Source: Acidimicrobiaceae bacterium (GTDB lineage: Bacteria > Actinomycetota > Acidimicrobiia > Acidimicrobiales > Ilumatobacteraceae). Taken from it: a DNA stretch of 13,847 nt. Location: positions 1 to 13,847 of the forward strand of contig CANLHV010000025.1 of assembly GCA_947490975.1 (NCBI GenBank). The letters run 5' to 3'. The position numbers were made by a program, and so were the translations under genes. Positions 1 to 7,214 of this stretch are shown here, one piece after another (position 1 is the first letter of the stretch; each line of letters begins with the position of its first letter). The notes below the pieces were generated by a model, which saw nothing but the letters and a program-made list of their open reading frames with translations, did not search any database and was not told the origin of the DNA.

Positions 1-1280
1 CCGAGTTCAGTTTTGTTGTCGGGGTTGTAAACCTCGTCGCGATACAAGAACATTACGACGTCGGCGTCTTGTTCGAGAGCGCCAGACTCACGCAAGTCAG
101 AAAGCGTCGGACGCTTATCATTGCGCGACTCGAGACTGCGGCTCAACTGACTTAGTGCCAAGATTGGCACTTTAAATTCGCGCGCCAAAAGTTTCAGTTT
201 TCGACTGATCTCACTGACTTCGAGTTGTCTGTTTTCTGGTTTGCCATCACCACCCATAAGTTGCAAATAGTCGATCACGATTAGCGCGACTTCGCCTTGT
301 CGACTGACGATGCGTCGAGTTTTTGCACGAATCGCCCCAACTGATGTGCCAGGGCTGTCGTCGATAATCAACGGAATGTCAAGGCGACCAACGGCGTGAC
401 CAATTTTTGTCCAGTCGTTTGGTGAAGGTCGGCCGCTGCGCAAAACTTTTGAGTCGACGCCTGCCTCGCTGGCAAGAATACGTTGCACAAGTTCAGCGGT
501 GCCCATTTCGAGCGAGAAAAACAACACCTGCTTGCCCGAGCTGCGCGCCACATGCACCGCCAGACCAAGAGCTAGAGCCGACTTGCCCATTGCGGGTCGA
601 GCGCCCAAAATATTTAGCGTGCCAGGTTGCAGGCCGAGCAAAATTTTATCGAGATCATCTAGACCAGTTGCCGTACCTGTGATCAATTCTTTGTTATTGG
701 CACGGTCTTCGAGTTTTTCCATTGCTTCGTTAACCAACAACCCAAGTCGCTGAGAGGCGTCACCAATATTGGTTTCAGAAACATCAAAGATCTTCGACTC
801 AGATTCGTCAATTGCTCGCGCAACATCTTCGGGGCCGCTATAGGCAATCTCGGCGATCTCTGAAGCGACCGAAATCAACTTACGCAAAGATGCAGTTTCG
901 CGCACGATTTTGGCGTAACGCTCGGCACTTGTGATCGCCGGTGTGGCATTTTGCAATGTAAGCAACGCGTCAATGCCGCCGATGCCGTCTAACAAATTAT
1001 TGCGACGCAATTCGTCGCCAACAGTTATCGGATCAACTGGTTCGCCGGCACTGTTGAGCGCACGAATCGCATCAAAAATATGTTGGTGAGCAGGTTTGTA
1101 AAATTCGTCTGAGCGAACGCCGCGTTCGAATGCAATGCTGACTGCCTCGCGAGACAAAAGCATCGCGCCCAACAAAGATGCTTCAGCCTCAACACTGTGT
1201 GGGGGAATTCTGTTTGTAGATCGCTGAGTTGCCGCGCCGCGATCACCACGATCGCCACGGGGAAATTCGGCAATAGACAT
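1..1280 (-). CDS. dnaB: Replicative DNA helicase DnaB (3' end cut by window edge)
   Basis: Hexameric 5'-3' helicase that unwinds DNA at the replication fork. It is read from the complement: ATG at 1280, with 426 codons visible before the left edge. The N-terminal domain (about residues 25-125) starts with IPPHSVEAEASLLGAML. The RecA-like domain has Walker A ARPAMGKSA with its lysine near residue 233, and Walker B LIVIDYLQLM near 335, followed by the LSQLSR and LRESGALEQDADV motifs. The visible part ends at FLYRDEVYNPDNKTELG, so about 40 C-terminal residues, including the expected KQRNGP-type loop, lie outside. No intein interrupts the visible part, although dnaB inteins occur in actinobacteria. 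The ribosome binding site is weak (AAGG 12 bases upstream). It lies downstream of rplI across a 99-base gap holding DnaA boxes, so it may be transcribed partly on its own. Confidence 0.97.
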   Translation of the reverse strand, partial: MSIAEFPRGDRGDRGAATQRSTNRIPPHSVEAEASLLGAMLLSREAVSIAFERGVRSDEFYKPAHQHIFDAIRALNSAGEPVDPITVGDELRRNNLLDGIGGIDALLTLQNATPAITSAERYAKIVRETASLRKLISVASEIAEIAYSGPEDVARAIDESESKIFDVSETNIGDASQRLGLLVNEAMEKLEDRANNKELITGTATGLDDLDKILLGLQPGTLNILGARPAMGKSALALGLAVHVARSSGKQVLFFSLEMGTAELVQRILASEAGVDSKVLRSGRPSPNDWTKIGHAVGRLDIPLIIDDSPGTSVGAIRAKTRRIVSRQGEVALIVIDYLQLMGGDGKPENRQLEVSEISRKLKLLAREFKVPILALSQLSRSLESRNDKRPTLSDLRESGALEQDADVVMFLYRDEVYNPDNKTEL

Positions 1281-1339
1281 GACTACACAATGCCTTAGAT
1301 TGCCTGTTGATTGCTACGGGTATAACCCTGTGATTCTTC

Positions 1340-1359
1340 TGTGGATAACAGGTGGATAA
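1340..1359 (-). promoter_or_regulatory. Tandem DnaA boxes upstream of dnaB
   Basis: Reading the minus strand, TTATCCACC (1351-1359) is followed 11 bases later, about one helical turn, by TTATCCACA (1340-1348). The second is a perfect match to the consensus DnaA box and the first differs only in the last base. The pair lies between rplI and dnaB, 60-80 bases before the dnaB start. A poor -10-like TATACC follows at 1319-1324, so a promoter touching the box is possible but weakly supported. DnaA binding is inferred from sequence only. Confidence 0.55.
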
Positions 1360-1379
1360 CTAAGAACAGTTGCTGAAGA

Positions 1380-1826
1380 TTATTTAGCAACGATTTCTAG
1401 TTTGAGGGTGGCCACAACATCAGTGAATATCTCGGCTGACACCGAATGTTCGCCGAGTTGTCGCAATGGTGTCTCAACTTGAATGTTTTTGCGATCGATT
1501 GTCACGCCAGTTTGATCGAGAACCGCTTTTGCAATTTCGACGGCATTGATCGAGCCGAACAATCGGCCTTCGTTGCCGGCCTTTGCTGCGATTTTGATAA
1601 CTGTTGTTGACAACGACGCAGCCACGAGGCGAGCCGACTCGCGATCAGCAGCAATTTGCTGTTCGCGCGACTTGCGCATCACCTCGGCCTGAGCAATCGT
1701 GCCAGAGTTGGCCACAATCGCTAGGTCGTTTGGTAACAAAAAGTTGCGTGCATGGCCAGAAGAAACATTGACTATGTCGCCACGACGGCCAATGCCCTTG
1801 ACGTCAGATCGAAGCAAAACTTTCAT
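1380..1826 (-). CDS. rplI: 50S ribosomal protein L9 (bL9)
   Basis: Ribosomal protein bL9, 148 residues, the usual length. It binds 23S rRNA near the L1 stalk through its N-terminal domain and reaches across to the small subunit. The family signature is clear at the N-terminus: MKVLLRSDVKGIGRRGDIV, then GHARNFLLPNDLA. A long connecting helix (about 45-75) leads to the C-terminal rRNA-binding domain (RLFGSINAVEIAKAV onward). The ATG at 1826 overlaps the rpsR stop in an ATGA arrangement, and GGAG lies 7 bases upstream inside rpsR. Translation is therefore probably coupled to rpsR. Confidence 0.97.
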   Translation of the reverse strand: MKVLLRSDVKGIGRRGDIVNVSSGHARNFLLPNDLAIVANSGTIAQAEVMRKSREQQIAADRESARLVAASLSTTVIKIAAKAGNEGRLFGSINAVEIAKAVLDQTGVTIDRKNIQVETPLRQLGEHSVSAEIFTDVVATLKLEIVAK

Positions 1827-2272
1827 GATGTTGCTCCGTCGACGATGGCTTCAACACTTGCGTCGCTAGTTAGTTCTGCTGAGATGTTGGGCGCAATTTC
1901 TACCTGTGCCACATCGCTTGCGACTTCATCACGGCGTGGACGGCGCGGACCGCGATCGCGACCGCGATCGTCAGAGCCAAACTCGCCACGTTCGCGTGGA
2001 GCACGCGTTGCTGAAACACGCTTTGTGTAAGGCAATAAAGCCATTTCGCGGGCATTCTTGACTGCAGTCGCAATATCGCGTTGTTGCTGCACCGAGTTGC
2101 CGTTCATGCGGCGCGCGCGCAGTTTTGACCGATCTGACATGTAGCGCTGCAGCAAGTTGACGTCTTTGTAATCAACGAAGCCAACTTTTTCTTGCACCAT
2201 CATGTTCGGGCGCTTCTTGGGTTTGCGAAGCAGCGCTTTCTTGGCTCTTAACTTGTTGGATTTACTTGTCAT
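1823..2272 (-). CDS. rpsR: 30S ribosomal protein S18 with long C-terminal extension
   Basis: Ribosomal protein bS18, partner of S6 on the platform of the small subunit. The S18 core covers about residues 15-87: VGFVDYKDVNLLQRYMSD, then RRMNGNSVQQQRDIATAVK and AREMALLPYTKR. The cysteines that bind zinc in some S18 proteins are absent, so this is the zinc-free form. After the normal end of S18 the frame stays open for about 60 more residues. These form an Arg/Asp/Gly-rich stretch (RGRDRGPRRPRRDE) and then an acidic Val/Ala/Ser tail, likely disordered; S18 is normally 70-90 residues. The arginine-rich part is encoded by a short duplicated run (ACCGCGATCG at 1949 and 1961). ATG at 2272 has AAGGA 6-7 bases upstream. 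The 3' end overlaps rplI by 4 bases. Confidence 0.95.
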   Translation of the reverse strand: MTSKSNKLRAKKALLRKPKKRPNMMVQEKVGFVDYKDVNLLQRYMSDRSKLRARRMNGNSVQQQRDIATAVKNAREMALLPYTKRVSATRAPRERGEFGSDDRGRDRGPRRPRRDEVASDVAQVEIAPNISAELTSDASVEAIVDGATS

Positions 2273-2329
2273 GTCGAGTCCTTATTTGTTTCGTTAGTTA
2301 TTTCGTTAGTTGTTATAAGTATTTGCGAA

Positions 2330-2782
2330 TCAGAACGGTTCTTCACCATCAAATGGTGTGGCTTCGGTGCCCGGGTTTGTGCCGGTATTTGCTGGGCGAT
2401 TTGCCGCGCCGCCACCTTGACCATCTTGTTTTGGCGTACGAACAACTGTTGCAGTTGCCCAACGCAAACTTGGCCCAAGCTCATCGGCGATGACGTCGAT
2501 TGCGGTTCGCTTTTCACCTTCGCGAGATGTGTATTCGCGTTGCTCAAGACGACCAGTAACGACAACTCGAGTGCCCTTTGTGAATGTCGCAGCTGCGTTT
2601 TCGCCAAGTTGGCCCCACGCGGTGATATTGAAATATGAAGTTTGCTCTTGCCATTCGCCGTTCACTTGATAGCGACGGCCAACTGCGATGCCGAACGATG
2701 CAACTGCCCGACCTGTTGCCGTGAATCGAATTTCTGGATCGCGAGTTAAATTTCCGACCAGTGTGATGCTGTTATCAGCCAT
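2330..2782 (-). CDS. ssb: Single-stranded DNA-binding protein SSB
   Basis: Coats single-stranded DNA during replication, repair and recombination, and recruits partners through its C-terminal tip. The OB-fold fills about residues 1-108: MADNSITLVGNLTRDPE, RFTATGRAVASFGIAV, TSYFNITAWGQLGENAA, then KGTRVVVTGRLEQREY. A Gly/Asn/Thr-rich linker follows (about 117-142), ending in an acidic tip with the terminal Pro-Phe (DGEEPF). At 150 residues it has a normal length. The ATG at 2782 is preceded by AAGGGA at about 10 bases. It lies between rpsF (30-base gap) and rpsR (57-base gap), the conserved rpsF-ssb-rpsR-rplI order, so all four are probably one operon. Confidence 0.97.
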   Translation of the reverse strand: MADNSITLVGNLTRDPEIRFTATGRAVASFGIAVGRRYQVNGEWQEQTSYFNITAWGQLGENAAATFTKGTRVVVTGRLEQREYTSREGEKRTAIDVIADELGPSLRWATATVVRTPKQDGQGGGAANRPANTGTNPGTEATPFDGEEPF

Positions 2783-2812
2783 TTTATTTTTGTCCCTTAA
2801 TTTGTGGATTGC

Positions 2813-3145
2813 TTATGAATTTGCTGCGACTGAAAGACCGCGACGTGCGGCTTCGTCATCAGGAAGGCGGAGGAGTTTGTGTCGCAACACATCGTCTGCG
2901 ATGCGCATCGCGCGTTCGGCTTCGTCAAGTGCACCACCTGGTGCTGTGATGTTGAAAACCGCGTAATAACCATCGTCTTGCTTTTTGATCGGGTAAGCCA
3001 AGCGACGCTTGCCCCACCAATCAGGTGTGCCGTGAACGGCGCCACCGGCACTTGTAACTGACTTGGTGATCACACTCAACCAGTTATGGGCAGCCGACTC
3101 TTCGAGGTTGCCGCTGATAATGACCATTAATTCGTATGCACGCAT
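2813..3145 (-). CDS. rpsF: 30S ribosomal protein S6 (bS6)
   Basis: Ribosomal protein bS6, which forms a heterodimer with S18 and binds the platform of 16S rRNA. The 110-residue product starts MRAYELMVIISGNLEE and contains WWGKRRLAYPIKKQDDGYYAVFN, the S6 signature region, followed by the AERAMRIADDVLRHKLLR helix. The frame extends upstream for 33 codons (to 3244), but those residues (Cys/Pro-rich) are unlike S6, and the ATG at 3145 follows AAGGGAG at 11 bases, so the shorter start is chosen. That ribosome binding site lies in the 3' arm of a strong hairpin (see 3159-3196), which suggests autogenous control. It is the first gene of the ribosomal run after DUF5318. Confidence 0.96.
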   Translation of the reverse strand: MRAYELMVIISGNLEESAAHNWLSVITKSVTSAGGAVHGTPDWWGKRRLAYPIKKQDDGYYAVFNITAPGGALDEAERAMRIADDVLRHKLLRLPDDEAARRGLSVAANS

Positions 3146-3158
3146 GAACGTGATAACT

Positions 3159-3196
3159 CCCTTCGGACCCAACACGATGTTGGGGCCCCCGAAGGG
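3159..3196 (-). promoter_or_regulatory. rpsF leader hairpin covering the ribosome binding site
   Basis: In the rpsF mRNA an 8-base outer stem (CCCUUCGG with CCGAAGGG, 3189-3196 and 3159-3166) encloses a 6-base inner stem (CCCAAC with GUUGGG, 3179-3184 and 3168-3173) around the loop AUCGU. The two stems are separated by an asymmetric internal loop. The 3' arm contains most of the AAGGGAG ribosome binding site, 13 bases from the ATG. Leaders of rpsF in many bacteria carry a hairpin bound by the S6:S18 dimer, which represses translation. Position, shape and a CCG on the 3' side fit that class, but I cannot confirm membership without a covariance model. Confidence 0.6.
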
Positions 3197-3223
3197 GCAG
3201 GTATGTGGATTTGAAAGTGTAAC

Positions 3224-3242
3224 GGCACAACAGCACTGTGCC
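3224..3242 (-). other. Small hairpin in the DUF5318-rpsF spacer
   Basis: GGCACA (3224-3229) pairs with TGTGCC (3237-3242) across a 7-base loop. It lies 28 bases after the DUF5318 stop, on the transcript upstream of the rpsF leader hairpin. No T-run follows on the minus strand, so it is not a convincing intrinsic terminator. It may be a second stem of the rpsF leader or simply chance. Confidence 0.25.
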
Positions 3243-3270
3243 ACGGGGATGTTGCAGGGTTAAAAGCCGT

Positions 3271-3672
3271 TTAGATGTTGCGAGTTTTCAACAAATGATG
3301 CCACGAACAACTGCGGCATACCTCAATCAAATAGCCCGTGAACTGCTCTGGGCGCCGTGCAAACTGCTCGATTTCGGCCCGGGTGGCGATGAACTTGCCA
3401 TGACTCGGCAAACGAGGACCAAATAAATATGTGACCGTCACAAGATGGTCTTGCACACAAATTGGACATTTAACGCGGGTTGTTCGACCAAAGTTTCGCG
3501 CCACGCGCATAAGTTCGGGGTGCGCATCACAGATGCTGTCTTGCGAGATTATTCCACGGCGAAAATTTTGAATTACCGCGCGACGAGTCAGTCTGTGGTC
3601 AATCTCTCCGAGATGCTGATCAAAATCTTCAGTCTCGGTGCTCTGATTTTTTTGCACTTGTTTGCGTGGCAT
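3271..3672 (-). CDS. DUF5318 family protein, probable zinc ribbon
   Basis: A 133-residue cytoplasmic protein of unknown function. It resembles the actinobacterial DUF5318 family (Mycobacterium Rv0049 type), recalled from the pattern ICDAHPELMRVARNFG, VKCPICVQDHLVTVTYLFG, then IEVCRSCSWHHLLKT. Cysteines 69/72 and 119/122 form two CxxC knuckles about 50 residues apart, which would make one zinc site. The first 25 residues are polar and poorly conserved in character. ATG is at 3672; the Shine-Dalgarno is weak (AGGG at about 10 bases). It starts 25 bases after the pcnA stop and ends 125 bases before rpsF, so it probably shares the pcnA transcript. The family often lies near rpsF in actinobacteria, which suggests a housekeeping role, but no function is established. 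Confidence 0.85.
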   Translation of the reverse strand: MPRKQVQKNQSTETEDFDQHLGEIDHRLTRRAVIQNFRRGIISQDSICDAHPELMRVARNFGRTTRVKCPICVQDHLVTVTYLFGPRLPSHGKFIATRAEIEQFARRPEQFTGYLIEVCRSCSWHHLLKTRNI

Positions 3673-3697
3673 ATTCAGAAAACCCTAACAAATCAAT

Positions 3698-5098
3698 TCA
3701 CTTCTTTTGCAAATCCCACCAAGACTGTAAGCGACGGCGAATTTCTTCGTCGCCGAGCAGACCTTCTTCAATGCGAATTTCCATCAGAAAATCTAAAGCT
3801 TGTCCGACATGTCGACTTGGTTGAATATTTAAATATTCCATTACTTGTGCGCCGTCCATCTCGGGTCGCATTGCTGCAATTTCTTCGCGAGCCATGAGTT
3901 CGGCGATGCGTTGCTCAAGTTCATCCATTCGACGCGCAAGTGCCGCGACTTTCTTTTCGTTTCGCGTGGTGCAGTCACTTTTTGTCAACACATTTAGTTC
4001 AGCCAAGTGAGCACCTGCGTCACGCACATAGCGACGCACCGCTGCATCTGTCCATCCCATTTGATAAGTGTGAAAACGTGCACTGAGTGCAACAAGTTCA
4101 GCGACGGTTTCAATGTCTTGGACCGAATAACGAAGTTTGCGCATTCGTTCACGAGTCATTCGTGCACCAACTGCTTCGTGATGATAAAAAGTTATGCCTT
4201 TGCCGGGGCGAATTGCTCGGGTTTTTGGTTTTCCAACGTCATGAAAAAGCGCGGCCAGTCTGGTGATTCGAAAATCACACGGATCATCGCCTTTCACGTT
4301 TTCGATAACCGCGAGCGTGTGCGTGAGAACGTCTTTGTGCCGATGAATCGGATCTTGCTCAAGTTGCATCGCCGCCAGTTCGGGTAAAAAATGCTTCGAA
4401 AGGCCGTTGTCAACCAAGAACCACAGACCAAAAGACGGCCGATCGGTAATGATCAACCGATCGAACTCATCACGAATTCGCTCAGCGCTGACAATAGTGA
4501 TGCGATCAGACATCGTCTTGACCGCTGCAATCAACTCGGGCACAGCGACCATGCCCAAGCTTGAAATAAATCTGGCCGCACGCATCATGCGCAACGGGTC
4601 GTCACTGAAACTAATTTCTGGCGACAATGGCGTACGCAAAACTTTGCCCATTAGATCAGCCATGCCGTTAAACGGGTCAACTAAGACAGGCGAGTCAGAT
4701 GTAACTTCAAGCGCCATTGCGTTGATCGTGAAGTCGCGACGCGACAAGTCTTCGTTAATATCTTTTGAGAACTGCACGTCGGGTTTGCGTGAATCGGGTG
4801 AGTACGCCTCGGCACGATGTGTTGTAATTTCGTAAACACGCTCACCTTTTTTGGCTCCGATCGTGCCGAATCTCTCACCTTGCACCCACAACGAGTCGCA
4901 CCAGCCCGCGAGTAACCCTTTGATCTGCTCCGGAAGAGCATCTGTTGTCAGGTCAAAATCAAGTTCGGTGACGGGGCGATCAAGCATCAGGTCACGAACG
5001 GTGCCGCCGACAACGAAGAGTTTGAATCCAGCGTCACGAAACCTAGAAGCGATCGGAGCTATCTCGCTCAAAACTGGCGCGAAGCGCTGGGGCACCAC
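3698..5098 (-). CDS. pcnA: CCA tRNA nucleotidyltransferase (class II, HD domain)
   Basis: Adds or repairs the 3'-CCA end of tRNAs without a nucleic acid template, using CTP and ATP. The 466-residue protein has the polymerase-beta-like head: FVVGGTVRDLMLDRP (about 28-42), the metal-binding pair in LDFDLTT (Asp47 and Asp49), and RRDFTINAMAL (120-130). The RNA-binding neck follows (DDPLRMMRAARF near 167-177). A C-terminal HD domain contains HRHKDVLTHTL and the HD pair in LFHDVGKP (His286, Asp287), as in other actinobacterial enzymes. The start is GTG at 5098: an in-frame TAA sits two codons upstream, so no earlier start is possible. There is no clear ribosome binding site. TATCCT ends 7 bases before the GTG, consistent with a leaderless mRNA. 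It is divergent from the DUF6049 gene. Confidence 0.96.
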   Translation of the reverse strand: MVPQRFAPVLSEIAPIASRFRDAGFKLFVVGGTVRDLMLDRPVTELDFDLTTDALPEQIKGLLAGWCDSLWVQGERFGTIGAKKGERVYEITTHRAEAYSPDSRKPDVQFSKDINEDLSRRDFTINAMALEVTSDSPVLVDPFNGMADLMGKVLRTPLSPEISFSDDPLRMMRAARFISSLGMVAVPELIAAVKTMSDRITIVSAERIRDEFDRLIITDRPSFGLWFLVDNGLSKHFLPELAAMQLEQDPIHRHKDVLTHTLAVIENVKGDDPCDFRITRLAALFHDVGKPKTRAIRPGKGITFYHHEAVGARMTRERMRKLRYSVQDIETVAELVALSARFHTYQMGWTDAAVRRYVRDAGAHLAELNVLTKSDCTTRNEKKVAALARRMDELEQRIAELMAREEIAAMRPEMDGAQVMEYLNIQPSRHVGQALDFLMEIRIEEGLLGDEEIRRRLQSWWDLQKK

Positions 5099-5180
5099 GC
5101 TTTACAGGATACGCACAAGGTCGCGACAAGTGATGCGTTTACTCCATTAACAACCGCATGAGCATTAGCGTGATTATGTC
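5099..5180. promoter_or_regulatory. Divergent promoter region, pcnA / DUF6049
   Basis: An 82-base spacer between two divergent genes, so it must hold or adjoin both promoters unless they lie inside the genes. On the minus strand, TATCCT (5106-5111) lies 7 bases before the pcnA GTG and fits an actinobacterial TAnnnT -10 for a leaderless transcript. On the plus strand, TAGCGT (5166-5171) lies 9 bases before the TTG of the DUF6049 gene. No good -35 matches are seen, so the individual elements are tentative. Confidence 0.35.
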
Positions 5181-7214
5181 TTGATTTATCGTTCGAACTC
5201 CGAAAAATTCTCGCAAGTGCCCAAGCTGGCGCTGAAGATTGCTTTCGTGCTCGGTCTCGCCTTGTCGACAATGCCGACCCCGGCAGCACAGGCGGCCGTC
5301 GAATCAAGCGAACTCACTTTGACGGCTCAAAACTTTCATATATATACATCTGGAAATCTGCGGTTTGTTCTTGCTCTCAACTCTCAACCACTTATTGACG
5401 AGTTTTTAAGCAACCCGACAGCAGTTTTCAGAGTTTCACTTGGCCAAAAAATTAGTCTGGGTGAAAAGCAAGTGCGGGCGCTGAACACTGGAACCGAAGA
5501 ATTCGTCGCGACCGACTCACTCGACTTGACAATTCGCGAAGTGACTCGACGCAGCGACGGCCAATTTGAACTAATTGCTCTTTCGACGGATATTCCTTCT
5601 GGCACGCGACGAATCGAATTCAACGGGTCAGGAATCTATCCGGTTCGTGTCGAGGTCTTGATCGACGACGTTTCACGGGCTGCACTTCTGACCTTCGTCA
5701 ACAGGTATGACCCATCGCGCGAAGTTAGACCGATGCCAATCAATGTTGTTGTTGCACTTGATTCACCGATCACACTTCAACCCGACGGGTCACGGCTGAT
5801 TGATCAACCCACTCGCACGAAAATTGAGAAGGTAATCAAATTGCTCACTCTTGATTCGTCACGCATGACTGTGCAAATTTCTCCCGAATTAATTGATGGT
5901 TTGAGTCGGTCAAGCAACCCAGACGACCAGTCTCTACTCGTGCAACTCGTAGCCGCTCTCGGCTCAGCGCCAATAGTTCCTGGGCCGTATGTGCAATTTG
6001 ATCCGTCGGCTGCAAGTGCCAACAAACAAGCTGATCAGTTCAACGCAGTAATCGAAAAAGGCATCACCACTTGGCAACAAGTTTTGCCAAGTACAAGAAC
6101 TATTTCATCAATTTGGTTTGCCCGAAAGCCCCTCGATGAAAACGGCCTCGACTTGTTAGTCAAAGCCGGTGTGCGCTCGGTGGTCATGCTGCCAACATCA
6201 AGCGCTGCTCTCGGCGAATTTGATAACGCGGCGCGACCGTATCGCCTTGAAAGCAACGATGTCGATTTATCTCTTCACTTAGTCGACAAAAATTATGTGG
6301 ATCAACTCAGCACGCCAACCAAAAACGCATTCTCTTCGGCTACGTATCTTGCCGCACAAATTTTGGCGCAACGACGCCAAATCGAAGCCGAAGGCGGAAC
6401 GCCTGCTCTGCGCAGGGTTGTCTTGGCTTCTCGCGATGGCTCAGTAATCAACGAAGATTTAATCCATGAAACCATGCTGATTTTGAGTCGTGTGCCGCAG
6501 CAAGTTGCGTTGCGCACAATGACAAATTTGCCAGCGCCGCGACTAGATGCTTACAAGCCAGCACTATCCAAAGTCGACATCGCGAGTTTTGTCGAGCGTT
6601 CAACAAAAATCGCCGATTTACGCAAAGACACCGAAAAATTGCGAAGCACGATCAGCCCCGAGGCAACAATCTGGCAAGACTGGAATGAACGACTGTTGGT
6701 GATGTCAAGCGACTCAATGACTGACGCTAAGCGCGACGAATTTATCTCAGCGACTCGCGATCAACTGAAAAAAATTAGACAATCAGTGACTCTTCAAGAA
6801 GGCACAACTTTCACCCTTGGCAGTCGCGAGAGCACACTTCGGCTTGATCTTCAAAACTCATCTGATTTTGCGATGACGGTACAAGTTCAAGTTGTAAGTT
6901 CGAAACTTCGGTTCAAAAATGAAATTGCAACAATTCAGATACCAGCTAATGGGTCGAACGAACTTGTTGTAGATGTCGTTGCGTTGTCGAACGGACTATT
7001 TCCAGTTGAAGTTAAAATCTTCACCGCTGATGGGCTCAGTCAACTCGGCAAAAAAATAGAAGTGTCGGCACGAGTCAATGCACTCGCTGGTCTTGGTCAA
7101 GTTGTGACTGGTGTTGGTTTGCTGCTTTTGGCTACTTGGTGGGTTGCTCATATTCGCCGAAAATATCGCAAGAAAATCAGCAAGAACCATCCTGTACTAC
7201 GCTCAAAACCATGA
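5181..7214 (+). CDS. DUF6049 family exported, membrane-anchored protein
   Basis: A large surface protein of 677 residues with no known enzymatic role. The N-terminus is a signal peptide: basic segment around Lys15 and Lys19, hydrophobic core IAFVLGLALST, then a likely cleavage in the AAQAA region near residue 38. A long extracellular part follows, and a single C-terminal membrane segment (about 638-658, VVTGVGLLLLATWWVAHI) precedes a basic cytoplasmic tail. The architecture and its place beside pcnA match actinobacterial DUF6049 (Rv3909 type), which normally sits immediately before murJ. The start used is TTG at 5181. A GTG at 5217 would also keep the signal peptide, and neither has a clear ribosome binding site. 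It overlaps degV by ATGA, so the two are probably translated together. A role in envelope or peptidoglycan biology is inferred only from the neighbourhood. Confidence 0.88.
   Translation: MIYRSNSEKFSQVPKLALKIAFVLGLALSTMPTPAAQAAVESSELTLTAQNFHIYTSGNLRFVLALNSQPLIDEFLSNPTAVFRVSLGQKISLGEKQVRALNTGTEEFVATDSLDLTIREVTRRSDGQFELIALSTDIPSGTRRIEFNGSGIYPVRVEVLIDDVSRAALLTFVNRYDPSREVRPMPINVVVALDSPITLQPDGSRLIDQPTRTKIEKVIKLLTLDSSRMTVQISPELIDGLSRSSNPDDQSLLVQLVAALGSAPIVPGPYVQFDPSAASANKQADQFNAVIEKGITTWQQVLPSTRTISSIWFARKPLDENGLDLLVKAGVRSVVMLPTSSAALGEFDNAARPYRLESNDVDLSLHLVDKNYVDQLSTPTKNAFSSATYLAAQILAQRRQIEAEGGTPALRRVVLASRDGSVINEDLIHETMLILSRVPQQVALRTMTNLPAPRLDAYKPALSKVDIASFVERSTKIADLRKDTEKLRSTISPEATIWQDWNERLLVMSSDSMTDAKRDEFISATRDQLKKIRQSVTLQEGTTFTLGSRESTLRLDLQNSSDFAMTVQVQVVSSKLRFKNEIATIQIPANGSNELVVDVVALSNGLFPVEVKIFTADGLSQLGKKIEVSARVNALAGLGQVVTGVGLLLLATWWVAHIRRKYRKKISKNHPVLRSKP

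Noticed and set aside
1949..1970. GCGATCG-rich direct repeat in rpsR as a possible mobile or regulatory repeat
   Set aside because: It encodes the Arg/Asp-Gly run of the S18 tail and is not found as a dispersed repeat elsewhere in the window.
3146..3244. N-terminal extension of S6 by 33 residues
   Set aside because: The added residues are Cys/Pro-rich and unlike S6, they cross the leader hairpin, and the ATG at 3145 has its own AAGGGAG.
3445..3897. Plus-strand open frame of 150 codons opposite DUF5318 and the pcnA 3' end
   Set aside because: It lies antisense to two well-supported genes, has no family resemblance and no ribosome binding site, and mirrors their codon pattern.
7136..7210. Longer DegV start inside the DUF6049 gene
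   Set aside because: The extra 25 residues do not resemble DegV; the ATG at 7211 gives the standard MTIRIVTDSACDLP beginning and an ATGA overlap.
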